Under the pieces are notes generated by a model. It ran no database searches. It worked only from the letters and a program-made list of their open reading frames with translations, and was not told the DNA's origin. Made by a program: the position numbers and the translations under genes. From the NCBI GenBank assembly GCA_963726665.1, contig CAVSDW010000024.1:1-64000 (forward strand): 64,000 nucleotides of DNA, given 5' to 3'. Source of the stretch: RPQJ01 sp963726665. GTDB taxonomy: Bacteria; Pseudomonadota; Gammaproteobacteria; Steroidobacterales; Steroidobacteraceae. Shown in pieces: positions 43,166 through 52,337 of this stretch (within the stretch, counting starts at the first letter, position 1; each line of letters starts with the position of its first letter).

Positions 43166-44556
43166 AGAACAAGAACGTCTGGGTGACCTTGACGCCGCTG
43201 CTGGTTCTGCTCCTCGCAGGCACGACCGATGCGCTCGCAGCCAGGCCGGGTGGCACGACCGCCTGCCCCATCGCGCCGGACACCGACTTCGCGGTGTACG
43301 GACAGACGTTCAAGGGCGGCGTCGGCACCAGCAGCCGGAGCTGGATGGCTCACTTCTTCGACTGGTGGAAGGCGCAGGACCCGAATGTGCACTACCTGTT
43401 CCTCACCGCCGCGCAGGCGCAGGCCTGCACGAACCTGCGGACGAAGTACCCGCACCTGAAGATGTGGGTGCAGCCGGGTGGCAACGCCTACGACCAGCAG
43501 AGCGCGCTCGGCGCCACCGGCAAGGCGAACATCAACGCCTTTATCGTCGACCAGGGCGCGTACCTCGGCGTATGCGCCGGGGCGTACTACGCGACCCGCG
43601 ATTACTGGTGGGAGGGCAAGTACTACGCCCATCCGAACCTGCTCGGCGCCTACCCGGTCACGGTGGAAGGCGCGATCAGCAGCATCGCGCCGTGGCCCGG
43701 CTACGCCATGACGGTCCTCAGCAACGGACGGAACGCGATCTACTACGGCGGCCCGACGGTCGGCCTGCAGCACACGAGCCTGGCGAGCCTGCTCGGCGCG
43801 AAGGACGCGAGCTTCGCCAGCATCGGTGGCGGCCTGCCTGCGGTCGTCATCTACAACAGGATGCTCCTGACGAGCGTGCACCTCGAGGCATTCGAGAACG
43901 ACGGCATCAGCGGCCTCAGCACCAGGGACCGCATCGAGAACTACAAGTACCTCGCCAACCTGATCAACGGTGTCGCGCACACGACGTTCAAAGTCCCGGC
44001 CTACTCGGGCGGACTGCCCCAGTGCAGCGACGGCATCGACAACGACGGCGACAGTTTCTTCGACTATCCGGCGGACCGCGGCTGCAGCAGCACACTCGAC
44101 GACGACGAGACGGACGCGCCGGCGGGACAGGTGATCGCCGACGGATTCGAGAACGGCCTCGGCGCCTGGGTCGTGAACGGCACGGGCGCGCCGTGGACCG
44201 CGAGTTCGCTCGACCCGTACACGGGCAGCCGCCACGCGTACGCCGTGCAGCCGGGCGTGAGCACGATGACTTACCTCGAGCGCATCTTCAGCCTCGCCGC
44301 CTTCACCAGAGGCGGCCGCCTGATCTACTACCGCAAGCTGATCGGTCTCGACGGACCCGACGAATTCGTCGCCGAGTACTTCGACGGCTCGTGGCACGTG
44401 CTCGAGGCGACCGGCAGCGCGAGCGCCAACGATGCGGCGTACGTCCAGAAGGAGTTCGACCTGCCACAGGGGGCGACCAGGCTCCGCTTCGGCTGCATGG
44501 CGGGCGCGGTGAGCGAGAAGTGCGAGGTGGACGACGTCAGCCTGTTCGGCCAGTGA
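43162..44556 (+). CDS. Secreted BPL_N (GATase1-like) protein with beta-sandwich C-terminus
   Basis: A signal peptide (MKNKNVWVTLTPLLVLLLAGT, ending near ALA) precedes a glutamine-amidotransferase-like domain as in the N-terminus of biotin protein ligase: MWVQPGGNAYDQQ, then AYLGVCAGAYYATRDYW with the nucleophile-elbow Cys, and VHLEAFEND. A linker with the acidic repeat CSDGIDNDGDSFFDYP resembles a calcium-binding type found in extracellular proteins. The C-terminal 130 residues (FENGLGAWVVNGTG to CEVDDVSLFG) form a carbohydrate-binding- or MAM-like sandwich. Export and coupling to the patatin gene suggest an extracellular lipid or cell-envelope role. Confidence 0.82.
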   Translation: MKNKNVWVTLTPLLVLLLAGTTDALAARPGGTTACPIAPDTDFAVYGQTFKGGVGTSSRSWMAHFFDWWKAQDPNVHYLFLTAAQAQACTNLRTKYPHLKMWVQPGGNAYDQQSALGATGKANINAFIVDQGAYLGVCAGAYYATRDYWWEGKYYAHPNLLGAYPVTVEGAISSIAPWPGYAMTVLSNGRNAIYYGGPTVGLQHTSLASLLGAKDASFASIGGGLPAVVIYNRMLLTSVHLEAFENDGISGLSTRDRIENYKYLANLINGVAHTTFKVPAYSGGLPQCSDGIDNDGDSFFDYPADRGCSSTLDDDETDAPAGQVIADGFENGLGAWVVNGTGAPWTASSLDPYTGSRHAYAVQPGVSTMTYLERIFSLAAFTRGGRLIYYRKLIGLDGPDEFVAEYFDGSWHVLEATGSASANDAAYVQKEFDLPQGATRLRFGCMAGAVSEKCEVDDVSLFGQ

Positions 44557-44801
44557 CACCCGCCGAAGTCGACCTCATCGCAGGCTCGGCCTGACCCCGA
44601 CTCCTGGCGGTAATCAAAGAGCCCGGCATTCGGCCAGGCTCCAGCTTTACACCAGGGCACGGAAAGCTCGGATGGCGTCCGTCAGGCGTCAGGTAGACAG
44701 TATTCGACACGATCAGGGCATTGCCAGCGTCCGGGATGAGGGCGCGGCCGGACGTCGCCCGCCCCCGCATCCCGCCCGTGCGGCCTCTGCACAGAGGAGG
44801 G

Positions 44802-46368
44802 ATGAAAATGAAGCCCCGCCACACCCGCCGGATCCTGCTGCTGGTACTGTCGCTGCTGGCAACGCTGCTGTTCTCGATGGCGGCGGAGGGTGCACCGCTC
44901 TACACGGTCACGGCCAACGTGAACGAAGCGTCCGCGGGAACGGTCACGCTCTACCCCGACAAGACTGCCTACGCGAAGAACAACATCGTCACGCTCACGG
45001 CCGTGCCCACACCCGGCACCACGTGGACCTTCGACCACTGGAGCGGCGCGTTGAGCGGCACGCAGAACCCGGCGACCTTGCGTGTCGGCAGCAGCGTGAC
45101 CATCACCGCCAACTTCATCAAGCCGGGCTCCGGCGGCGGCTCGGATCCTCCACCTCTGCCAACCTCGAAGATGATCGTCGGCTACTTCGCTCAGTGGGCC
45201 ATCTACCAGCGCAACTATCGCGTGCAGAACGTCGAACGCAGCGGCGCCGCCACGGCGATGAACGTGATGAACTACGCGTTCGCGGCGCCGGACGCGAACC
45301 TGCGCTGCGTCAGCCTCGATCCCTTCGCCGACTACGGCAAGGCCTTCAGCGCCAGCGAAAGCGTGGACGGCGTGGCCGACACCTCGTCGCAGGCGCTCAA
45401 GGGCAACTTCAACCAGATCCTGAAGCTGAAGTCGCGCCATCCACACCTGCGCGTGCTGCTGTCGCTCGGCGGGTGGACGGAGTCGACGTACTTCTCCGAC
45501 GCAGCGCTGGAGGTCAACCGCAACGCCTTCGTGCAGAGCTGCATCGACACCTTCATGCGCGGCAACGTGGCCGGGGTCTTCGACGGTTTCGACGTCGACT
45601 GGGAATATCCGGGCAGTTGCGGACTCACCTGCAACTTCCGTCCCGAGGACAAGGAGCAACTTCACCGCCCTGCTCGCCGAGTTCCGCGACGCAACTTGAC
45701 GGACTCGAGTCGCAGGTGGAGAAGGCCACGGGGAAGCGGCCTGAATACCTGCTGACGGTCGCCATTCGGCCGGATACACGCAGTACTCGAATTTGAACCT
45801 CGCGGCCGTCGCCGCTGTCGTGGACTGGGTCAACGTCATGGCGTACGACTTCCACGGTGCCTTCGAGCCCACCGGCCCTGCGAATCACGCCGCGCCGCTG
45901 TACCGATCGCGCTGCGATACCGAGGCCGGCGACTGGGGCGACAAGGCGATCCTGGCGCACCTGACCGCTGGGGTGCCAGCGTCGAAGCTGCTGCTCGGCG
46001 TGCCCTTCTACGGGCACGGCTGGCGCGGCGTCGCCGCCGTCGACGACGGGCTGTGCCATGCCGCGAGCGGCCTGGCGCGTGGCACCTACGAACGTGGCAC
46101 CAACGACTACAAGGTGTTGGACGCGCAATTGCGGCCCGAATTCTCAGACCCAGACACTGCCACGCACTGGACGTTCAACGGCAGCGAGTTCTGGAGCTTC
46201 GACAACGAAGAGTCGCTGGGGTGGAAAGCAGACTACGTGAACCTGAATCACGGTGCATTTGGTCCGCTGCGGGGCGTGATGTTCTGGGAGCTGTCCGGGG
46301 ACAGGACGGACGGCCGCCTGCTGAAAGCGTTGCGCCAGAGCCTGGGCGAGGTCACTCCGACGCAGTGA
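44802..46368 (+). CDS. GH18 chitinase with N-terminal beta repeat domain, frameshifted near 45650-45790
   Basis: After GAGGAGGG the protein starts MKMKPRHTRRILLLVLSLLA (signal peptide). A bacterial-repeat-like domain (GTTWTFDHWSGALSG, about residues 30-105) comes next, then a GH18 catalytic domain with MIVGYFAQWAIY, VLLSLGGWTES and the active site FDGFDVDWEYPG (DxxDxDxE, Glu as acid). The frame breaks at about 45650 and again near 45770, after which VDWVNVMAYDFHGAF, LLLGVPFYGHGW and GVMFWELSGD complete the barrel. The intact product would be about 520 residues and secreted. The breaks may be sequence errors. Confidence 0.85.
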
Positions 46369-46882
46369 CACGGCGACCCGCATCGCGACAGATGACCGGC
46401 GCGCAGAAGTACGCGTACAACCACAATATCGCGAAGCCGACGGGCAGCACCAATGGACTGATCCTGACCAGCACGTGGATCTTCTCCCCAATCCGTTTGC
46501 CGGCCCGGCTCGTCCGATTCTTGATCATCGTGTGTTCGTACGCGTGCAGGGCCTCGCTCTCGCCCCGGGACAACTGAAACTGATTCTTCACGATCGACAC
46601 GAGTTTCACTTGCTCGCGTATGTAGACGTCCTGAGCCCAGGTCGCGGCGAATATCGAAGCCTGGATCACCACCGATAGCGCCACGGCCGCCAGCGGCAGG
46701 ACCTCGTGGAAGAAATACGGCCAGGCAAAATTGGCGTTCCAGGACGTGGCGTAAGCCGTGAGCAGGAACGCCTGCGAGGTCACGTACCATGTCATTCGGG
46801 TGGCGATCAGCGCGTTCTCGGCCTGGATATCGTCCCGGATTGCCTTCAGGGCATCGCCAATGCTCAACGACTGACCGTCCAT
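46352..46882 (-). CDS. Small membrane protein of unknown function, 176 aa
   Basis: Two hydrophobic hairpins (about residues 30-85 and 135-165) flank a soluble helical stretch VSIVKNQFQLSRGESEALHAYEHT. The N-terminus (MDGQSLSIGDALKAIRDDIQ) is soluble and amphipathic. No family is recognised. It converges with the chitinase gene, overlapping its 3' end by 17 bp. Confidence 0.7.
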   Translation of the reverse strand: MDGQSLSIGDALKAIRDDIQAENALIATRMTWYVTSQAFLLTAYATSWNANFAWPYFFHEVLPLAAVALSVVIQASIFAATWAQDVYIREQVKLVSIVKNQFQLSRGESEALHAYEHTMIKNRTSRAGKRIGEKIHVLVRISPLVLPVGFAILWLYAYFCAPVICRDAGRRVTASE

Positions 46883-47099
46883 AGATGCGTCTCCGATCCC
46901 GGTTCACATTGATGACGCCGCCCGTACCCATACCGACGTCGCGATCTCAGTCGCACTGCACCACAGGCCTGCCAGCCGATCAACCACTGCGGCCGCAATC
47001 GCGTTTCGAACCGCGCTATTGCTGAACCGGTCAATCCGTCGCAGAGTGAAGCTTGCGTTGCGCCGCAGCCCTCCCGCACGAGCGAAGGAGCAGTTCCTG

Positions 47100-47744
47100 A
47101 TGAGCACCCTGAGCAAGCTGGCCCTCGGCGCGATGGGACAGCTGCGACCGCGCCCCACCAAGGGCGATGCGCCTCGGACGATCAATCTGCCGGCACCCGA
47201 CAGGCGCGGCGGCCTGCCGCTCATGCAGGCAATCGCGAAACGCCGCTCCTCTCGTGAGTTCGCTCGTAAGCCACTGCCCGAACCGGTGCTCGCAAGCCTG
47301 CTGTGGGCCGCTTTCGGCGTGAACCGGCGCGGCGGCGGACGCACCGCCCCCTCCGCGATCAACGCGCAGGAGATCGACGTCTATGTCGCCCTGCCCGGCG
47401 GCGCCTATCTCTACGATGCCAGGAAGCATGCATTGCGGCTCGTCGCGGGCAGCGACCTGCGGCGCGTTACCGGATATCAGGATTTCGTGGACGACGCCCC
47501 GCTCGACCTCGTCTATGTCGCCGATCACTCGCGGATGAAGATGATCCCGGTGGCAAGCCGCGAGAGCTACGCGTCTGCCGCCGCAGGCGCGATTGCACAG
47601 AACGTCTACCTGTACGCTGCAAGCAGCGGTCTCGGCACCGTGATCCGCGCGTGGATCGATCGCTCCGCCATCGCAGACGCACTCGGCCTCACCCACGACC
47701 AGCACGTGCTGCTGTCACAGACCATCGGCTATCCGAAGGCCTGA
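47100..47744 (+). CDS. Nitroreductase family protein (SagB/ThcOx-like)
   Basis: The 214-residue protein has LPLMQAIAKRRSSREF (the FMN-binding RRSxR motif), LLWAAFGVNRRGGGRTAPSAINAQEI, and ASAAAGAIAQNVYLYAASSGLGTV, the pattern of SagB/ThcOx-type nitroreductases. Free-standing versions are flavin reductases of unknown substrate. I use the ATG at 47100 that follows an AGGAG-type site, although the frame is open upstream. Confidence 0.88.
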   Translation: MSTLSKLALGAMGQLRPRPTKGDAPRTINLPAPDRRGGLPLMQAIAKRRSSREFARKPLPEPVLASLLWAAFGVNRRGGGRTAPSAINAQEIDVYVALPGGAYLYDARKHALRLVAGSDLRRVTGYQDFVDDAPLDLVYVADHSRMKMIPVASRESYASAAAGAIAQNVYLYAASSGLGTVIRAWIDRSAIADALGLTHDQHVLLSQTIGYPKA

Positions 47745-47802
47745 CGCGTCGCCCGCGGTTCCCGAATCCACCGGCTCCGTCCCCTCCCCTGGCCGGCCGA
47801 CG

Positions 47803-48369
47803 TCACTTCATCCGGGACGGCAACCTAAGCGTCTTCCCCGCCACCATGAACTCGCCGCGGCCGCGGTGATGAATCGTGCGCGGCGCGCCGGCCGCGGGAT
47901 CGATCCACGCCTTGCAGACCTCGAGCACGAACAGGCTGTACTTGTTGACCATCCGCGTGTCGACCACACGGCATTCCAGGTTCGCGTAACACTCCGCGAC
48001 CAGCGGTGCATCGACCTGCGATGCCGGCACGGCCGTGAGCCCGAACTCCCTGAACTTGTCCACGCGCTTTCCGGTCGTGTTGCCGCACTTGACCACGGCC
48101 TCCGCCAGTTCAGCCGTCGGAATGCCGATGACGCATTCCCGCGTGGCCTTGAGCGCCGCGAAGCTGAAGTTCCGGTCGCTGACCACGCAACCCACGAGCG
48201 GTGGCTCGAACTCGAGCATCGTGTACCACGACATCGGCATTACATTTGCGCGTCCCTTGCGCGAGGTCGACAAGAGCACCACCGGCCCCGGTTCCAGCAG
48301 TCCATATACCTTCGATAGCGCCAGAGCTTTCTTTCTCGCGACCGCCGCTCCTGATCTCGTCACGCTCAT
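47803..48369 (-). CDS. Flavin reductase family protein
   Basis: From MSVTRSGAAVARKKALALSK the 188-residue protein shows PVVLLSTSRKGRANVMPMSW, VGCVVSDRNFSFAALKATRECV and GIPTAELAEAVVKCG, the FMN-binding split barrel of flavin reductases (HpaC/RutF relatives). It would supply reduced flavin to a monooxygenase or reduce another acceptor. No monooxygenase is adjacent. Confidence 0.9.
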   Translation of the reverse strand: MSVTRSGAAVARKKALALSKVYGLLEPGPVVLLSTSRKGRANVMPMSWYTMLEFEPPLVGCVVSDRNFSFAALKATRECVIGIPTAELAEAVVKCGNTTGKRVDKFREFGLTAVPASQVDAPLVAECYANLECRVVDTRMVNKYSLFVLEVCKAWIDPAAGAPRTIHHRGRGEFMVAGKTLRLPSRMK

Positions 48370-48380
48370 TGTGCGCCTCG

Positions 48381-48815
48381 TCAGTGTCCCGACTTGGCTG
48401 GCGACCGTTCCCGTCCCGCGAGTAACCAGCCCGCGCCCGCGCTGCCGAGCACGCACCACACCAGCGCCGGGATCATTCCGGCGCCTAGAAGATCGAACAT
48501 CGGGCGCAGCAACCGTACGGTCAATGGAAAGACCATTCCGGACAGCAGCGCGAGGCGCCAGCTTGCAGGAACGCCGGGCGTGCGAGGGCGGGCAACTGCC
48601 AGCCCGACAGCAAGCCCGAATGCGCACAGCAACGCCGGGAATACGTCGATCAGCAATACCCAGTGAAACGAACCCAGCTTGCCGAGCGCGTGCCCGCGCC
48701 CCGGCAGCACGTACTGCGCAAGCGCCGCCCAGGCCGTCAGTCCGATCCAGACGCCGAGCGCGTAGCTCGCGACCGGCTTCCACGTCGAATGACGCGTTCG
48801 TGTCGCGTGCGCCAC
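48381..48815 (-). CDS. Small membrane protein of unknown function, about 144 aa
   Basis: A GTG start at 48815 (AHATRTRHSTWKPVASYALG) gives four predicted membrane helices, including VWIGLTAWAALAQYV, WVLLIDVFPALLCAFGLAVG and MIPALVWCVLGSAGAGWLL. The frame is open further upstream with low-quality sequence. No family is recognised. It lies upstream of the flavin reductase gene on the same strand. Confidence 0.6.
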   Translation of the reverse strand: MAHATRTRHSTWKPVASYALGVWIGLTAWAALAQYVLPGRGHALGKLGSFHWVLLIDVFPALLCAFGLAVGLAVARPRTPGVPASWRLALLSGMVFPLTVRLLRPMFDLLGAGMIPALVWCVLGSAGAGWLLAGRERSPAKSGH

Positions 48816-48949
48816 GCCGCTCACCTGCGTGTCTCGCCGCCCAGGCCACGGAAGTGCGCGAGCTCGCCCGCAACCAGGCCCCGCTCGGCACGGCTTGATC
48901 GGGCGCACAGCGCACGAGATTCTGTGTCACTGGGTCCAGGGGTCGGCCT

Positions 48950-49480
48950 CTACCGCGGAACATTCCTGAAGTGCTGCAGCAGCACTCGGGTCCACACCAG
49001 GGCGCCGACCACGAACGCAACGATGCCGCCGATCGCCCACGTCGCGGGCAGCCTCGGCGGAACCAGCGTGTTGGCGCGCACCACCAGCCAGTGGATGTAG
49101 CAGAGAAACACCACGAGCATGGAGCCGAAGCGCGCCATGTGCTGCCGCAGGAACTCGAGGGTCTCGTGCTGTCGTTCCGGAGCCAGCCAGTAGTCGCGGT
49201 TGGGTAACCGCAGCCCGGCGTTCGGCTTGCGGAGGCTGATGCTCGGCACGAAGACCAGGATGAGCGGCAGCACGACCACGAACAGGAGCATGAACCACGC
49301 GTAAAAATCCCGTGGCATGAATCCGTTCGCGGAGCCGGAACCGCCGAAATGCGACGCGGCCACCTCCGGCAACGTGCGGCTGGTGACCCAGACGAATATG
49401 GCCGCACACGTCACGACGACGAGAAATACGGCCCTGGCACTACCACGCTGCATGGCCCGCCCGTCCCTCGCTTCGCTCAT
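48950..49480 (-). CDS. DUF1648-like membrane protein
   Basis: The 176-residue protein has LPEVAASHFGGSGSANGFMPRDFYAWFML, the DUF1648 pattern (LPxxxxxHFxxxGxxxxxxP) after a first membrane helix. Three more helices follow. Such proteins occur near sensory or transport genes and lack a known activity. It is intact. Confidence 0.82.
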   Translation of the reverse strand: MSEARDGRAMQRGSARAVFLVVVTCAAIFVWVTSRTLPEVAASHFGGSGSANGFMPRDFYAWFMLLFVVVLPLILVFVPSISLRKPNAGLRLPNRDYWLAPERQHETLEFLRQHMARFGSMLVVFLCYIHWLVVRANTLVPPRLPATWAIGGIVAFVVGALVWTRVLLQHFRNVPR

Positions 49481-49629
49481 CGCCAGAGGCGTGGCCCCAT
49501 TCAGGCCAGACCGGCTTCAATACCCTGCCGCTGGCATTGTGCGGCACTTCGCTCGGGTGCGGTAGCCACTGGTCTTCTTCGACGGTGCAGTGGTCGACGC
49601 GATGACAACTACGAGCCGGCGACGCGCCG

Positions 49630-50572
49630 CTATTCCTTCACGTCCTCCATCCGGAGGCGCGGCAGCCTGGTGCCGGTCGTGACGTTTGGATCCCAGCTGA
49701 TCACGCTGTTGCGTCCCGCGGTCTTTGCAAGCAGCAACGCCTGGTCGGCCCTCTCGATGGACTCCTCGACAGCGACCGCCGGGTCGAGCAGCGCCAGCCC
49801 GAACGACGCGGTTGAGCGTAGCTCGATCCCTCCTGGACCGACGATCCGCGGCTTGCCCGCGAGGCCGTCGCGGACGCGCTTGATCACGGCCTGGCAAATC
49901 GGAAGATCCGTCCCGGGCAACACGATCAGGAACTCGTCGCCGCCGTATCGAAACACCTTGTCGTAGGGCCGCAGATGCCTGTGGAGGTATCGGACGGCAC
50001 CGGCCAGCACGGCGTCGCCGACCGCGTGACCGTGCGTATCGTTGACCTGCTTGAGGTGGTCGATGTCCATGAAGGCGATGCAGCACGGCTGGACTCGCCG
50101 CGCCGCCAGCTCGTGCCTCTCACGCAGGTCGGGCAGCATCTCGGCGCGATCGTATGCGCCGGTCAGTGCATCGCGGTTGCGCAATGCGCCCTGCATCTCG
50201 CGTCGCAGCGATTCCAGTTCGGCCCGCAGCCGCGCGCTTCCCGCCACCAGGTCCTCGAAATCCTGCCGCACGATCGGCGCATCGGCCGCCACCTCTCGCA
50301 GCAACCGCGCTGCAATCCGGTGCAGGCGCTCGTGCTCCGTCCCGATCGCGGCGAACGCGCGTTGCCCCCAGAGCTCGGCAGGCGCCCGCTCGTAATACCA
50401 TCGGCTGAAGCGACAGTGGAGGTGCGCGCTCTCGGTGAGGTCGTCCAGGTTGAACGGACGTCCGCAGACGATCGCGCGGAGGAGATTCTCGTGCCACGCG
50501 GCAGTGGTCGAGCGTGGCCTGCTCAAGTTGCTCGAGGGCCGTACGAACCGTTGTCGGATCCATGTTGAGCAT
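49630..50572 (-). CDS. Diguanylate cyclase with CZB-type N-terminal domain (DgcZ-like), frameshift near 50490
   Basis: The start MLNMDPTTVRTALEQLEQAT shifts frame near 50490 into AAWHENLLRAIVCGRPF and SAHLHCRFSRWYYE, then GTEHERLHRIAARLL. The spaced His, Cys and HxxxH match the zinc site of CZB domains in DgcZ/YdeH. The GGDEF domain follows with DIDHLKQVNDTHGH and the active loop FRYGGDEFLIVLPG. It should make c-di-GMP from GTP, with zinc as a likely inhibitor. The RxxD-type I site is not evident. About 310 residues. Confidence 0.85.
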
Positions 50573-50809
50573 CGAAGCCGCCTCCGAGACGCCCCACGAC
50601 AGCCATCGCCGAATCGTCGATCCACCGGGCCCGCGCCATCGTGCCTGGCCGTGGGCTCAGCTTCCAGATGCGACTATTGCTGTAAATGACCCGCCACGGA
50701 TAATCAACTCCGAATCCCGCTGGATGCGTCACAGATTATGGAAGTGCCCGATCGTCGGGCTTGCGGGCGCGGGCGTGTCTGGCGGCGAGGTGGCCGCGCG
50801 ATCAGCCGG

Positions 50810-51343
50810 TCATGCCGCCTTTCGGAGCACGGCCCTGCGCAGCACGAACCGATCCTCGCCCGCAGACTCGAGCACCCACTTGCGGAGGTCGGGCGCATTG
50901 CGCTCGGCTTTCTGCGTGTCATTCCCGGCCCAGCCGCGCTTCAGCAGCAGCACCTGCACCTCGCGGCCGACGTGGGCCGCGAGCAGCACCCGCATCCGCT
51001 CCGCACGGGCGGCCTGCGCGCCCTTGCCTTCCGGCTGCGACTGCACCGAATCGATGCGATAGGCGAGCGAGCCATCCGCTTCGACGTCGATGTGGTCGTG
51101 CCACACCGACACGACCAGCGTTCCCCGCATGGTCTCGTACGCCCACTCCAGTGAACGCGCCGGCGTCACGTCGACGCCCATCGCCTTGAGCGACTGCGAC
51201 ATCGGCACCCTGCGCGCGCAATCGAAGGTCGAGCGGATCACCGACGGCAACGCCTTCCAGCGCTCTTCGCTTGCCCGGCGCAACGCCGCGGGAGTCGGGG
51301 AGGCAATCACGGCTGAACGAGTGTCTGTTTGCGTCGGGTCCAT
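50810..51343 (-). CDS. Conserved hypothetical protein, 177 aa
   Basis: The protein MDPTQTDTRSAVIASPTPAA contains SEERWKALPSVIRSTFDCA, LEWAYETMRGTLVVSVWHDHI and LAAHVGREVQVLLLKRGWAGN. No named domain is recognised. It is divergent from the TetR regulator across a 98-bp gap that holds a strong inverted repeat, so it is probably regulated by that repressor. Confidence 0.7.
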   Translation of the reverse strand: MDPTQTDTRSAVIASPTPAALRRASEERWKALPSVIRSTFDCARRVPMSQSLKAMGVDVTPARSLEWAYETMRGTLVVSVWHDHIDVEADGSLAYRIDSVQSQPEGKGAQAARAERMRVLLAAHVGREVQVLLLKRGWAGNDTQKAERNAPDLRKWVLESAGEDRFVLRRAVLRKAA

Positions 51344-51375
51344 GGCTCAGTCTCCTCTGTTTCGGGCTCTATTCT

Positions 51376-51392
51376 ATATACGTGTCGTATAT
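51376..51392. promoter_or_regulatory. Perfect inverted repeat, likely TetR operator
   Basis: The sequence atatacg-tgt-cgtatat is a perfect 7-bp inverted repeat with 3-base centre in the gap between the divergent genes at 51343 and 51442. A TTGACA at 51408-51413 and TACGAT at 51430-51435 (16-bp spacer) give a plausible promoter for the TetR gene. Transcription would start at about its ATG, so the mRNA may be leaderless. Confidence 0.6.
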
Positions 51393-51441
51393 CGTGTCCA
51401 CTAGTTCTTGACATATTGGCTACGTATATTACGATGTAGAC

Positions 51442-52068
51442 ATGTCAACCCCCATCCAGTCCCGGGCGCCCCGCGGCGCCCGCACGCCCCGCGGCCGCGA
51501 AACCCGCGCCGCGATCCTCACTGCGGCCCGCCGCATGTGCTCGGAGCACTGGCTCGACCAGCTGTCACTGGCCGAGCTCGCCCGCGAGGCGGGCACCACC
51601 CGCGCCAGCGTGCTGTTCCAGTTTCCGGAGGGCTGGCCGGACATCGCCGCCGAGCTCCTGCTCGAGGAGCTCGCCGCCTCGTCCGCCTCGATGGCCGAGC
51701 TGGCCAGCGGACGCCTGAAGCCCGATGCGCAGCTCCGGGCTTCGCTGCACTACGTGTTGAAGCGCGCCGACGAGCTCGGTGCGCTGCTGCCGAACCTGCG
51801 CGCCTTCAATTTCTTCTGGGGCGAGCTGATCGAGGCCGCGGTCGCCCCAGCGGCCAATGCGAACATGGACCGCATTGCCGCGCTGCTGCGCGCCACCGCC
51901 CCCGGACGCCAGCCCATCGCGGAGTCGCGCGACTCCGCCGAGGCGCTCTACGCCTTCGCCCTGGACCTCGTCTGCGCTCCGATGTACCGCCGCCTGTCGT
52001 CGGACGAGCGCGCCGCCAAGCTCGACACGGCCATCAACCTGATGCTGAAGGGACTCACGCGCAAGTAG
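51442..52068 (+). CDS. TetR family transcriptional regulator
   Basis: The N-terminal helix-turn-helix reads RETRAAILTAARRMCSEHW, then LSLAELAREAGTTRASVLFQF (residues about 20-65). The C-terminal helical ligand domain follows (LHYVLKRADELGALLPNLRAF, to LMLKGLTRK). The 208-residue length is standard. No ribosome-binding site precedes the ATG, consistent with a leaderless message. It probably represses itself and the divergent gene through the inverted repeat at 51376. Confidence 0.9.
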   Translation: MSTPIQSRAPRGARTPRGRETRAAILTAARRMCSEHWLDQLSLAELAREAGTTRASVLFQFPEGWPDIAAELLLEELAASSASMAELASGRLKPDAQLRASLHYVLKRADELGALLPNLRAFNFFWGELIEAAVAPAANANMDRIAALLRATAPGRQPIAESRDSAEALYAFALDLVCAPMYRRLSSDERAAKLDTAINLMLKGLTRK

Positions 52069-52182
52069 CCCGCGGTCCCTTCGGGCTGCCGCTCCGCAGG
52101 CTCGCTGCGCGGTTCACACCGCTGTTCCCGCGACCCGTCACCCGCTACGCTGTCGGGGTCGCCTCAACCAACCGGAGCGTTC

Positions 52183-52311
52183 ATGGCCAAGCCGAACTAC
52201 TCGCACCAGAAGAAACAGCGCGAACAGGCCGCAAAGAAGAAGCGGGACGAAAAGATGGAGCGTCGACAGCAGCGCAAGGACGAACCGCCCGCCCCGCCCC
52301 CCGCGGCCTGA
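52183..52311 (+). CDS. Small highly charged protein, 42 aa
   Basis: A short open frame MAKPNYSHQKKQREQAAKKK ends in EPPAPPPAA. Similar Lys/Arg/Gln-rich peptides starting MAKPNY with a coiled basic stretch recur upstream of other genes in proteobacteria, as I recall. It follows a GGAGC site. It may be an RNA-binding or ribosome-associated peptide, with no function known. Confidence 0.6.
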   Translation: MAKPNYSHQKKQREQAAKKKRDEKMERRQQRKDEPPAPPPAA

Positions 52312-52337
52312 ACCCGCCCGCACCGCCCGGGATCTTC

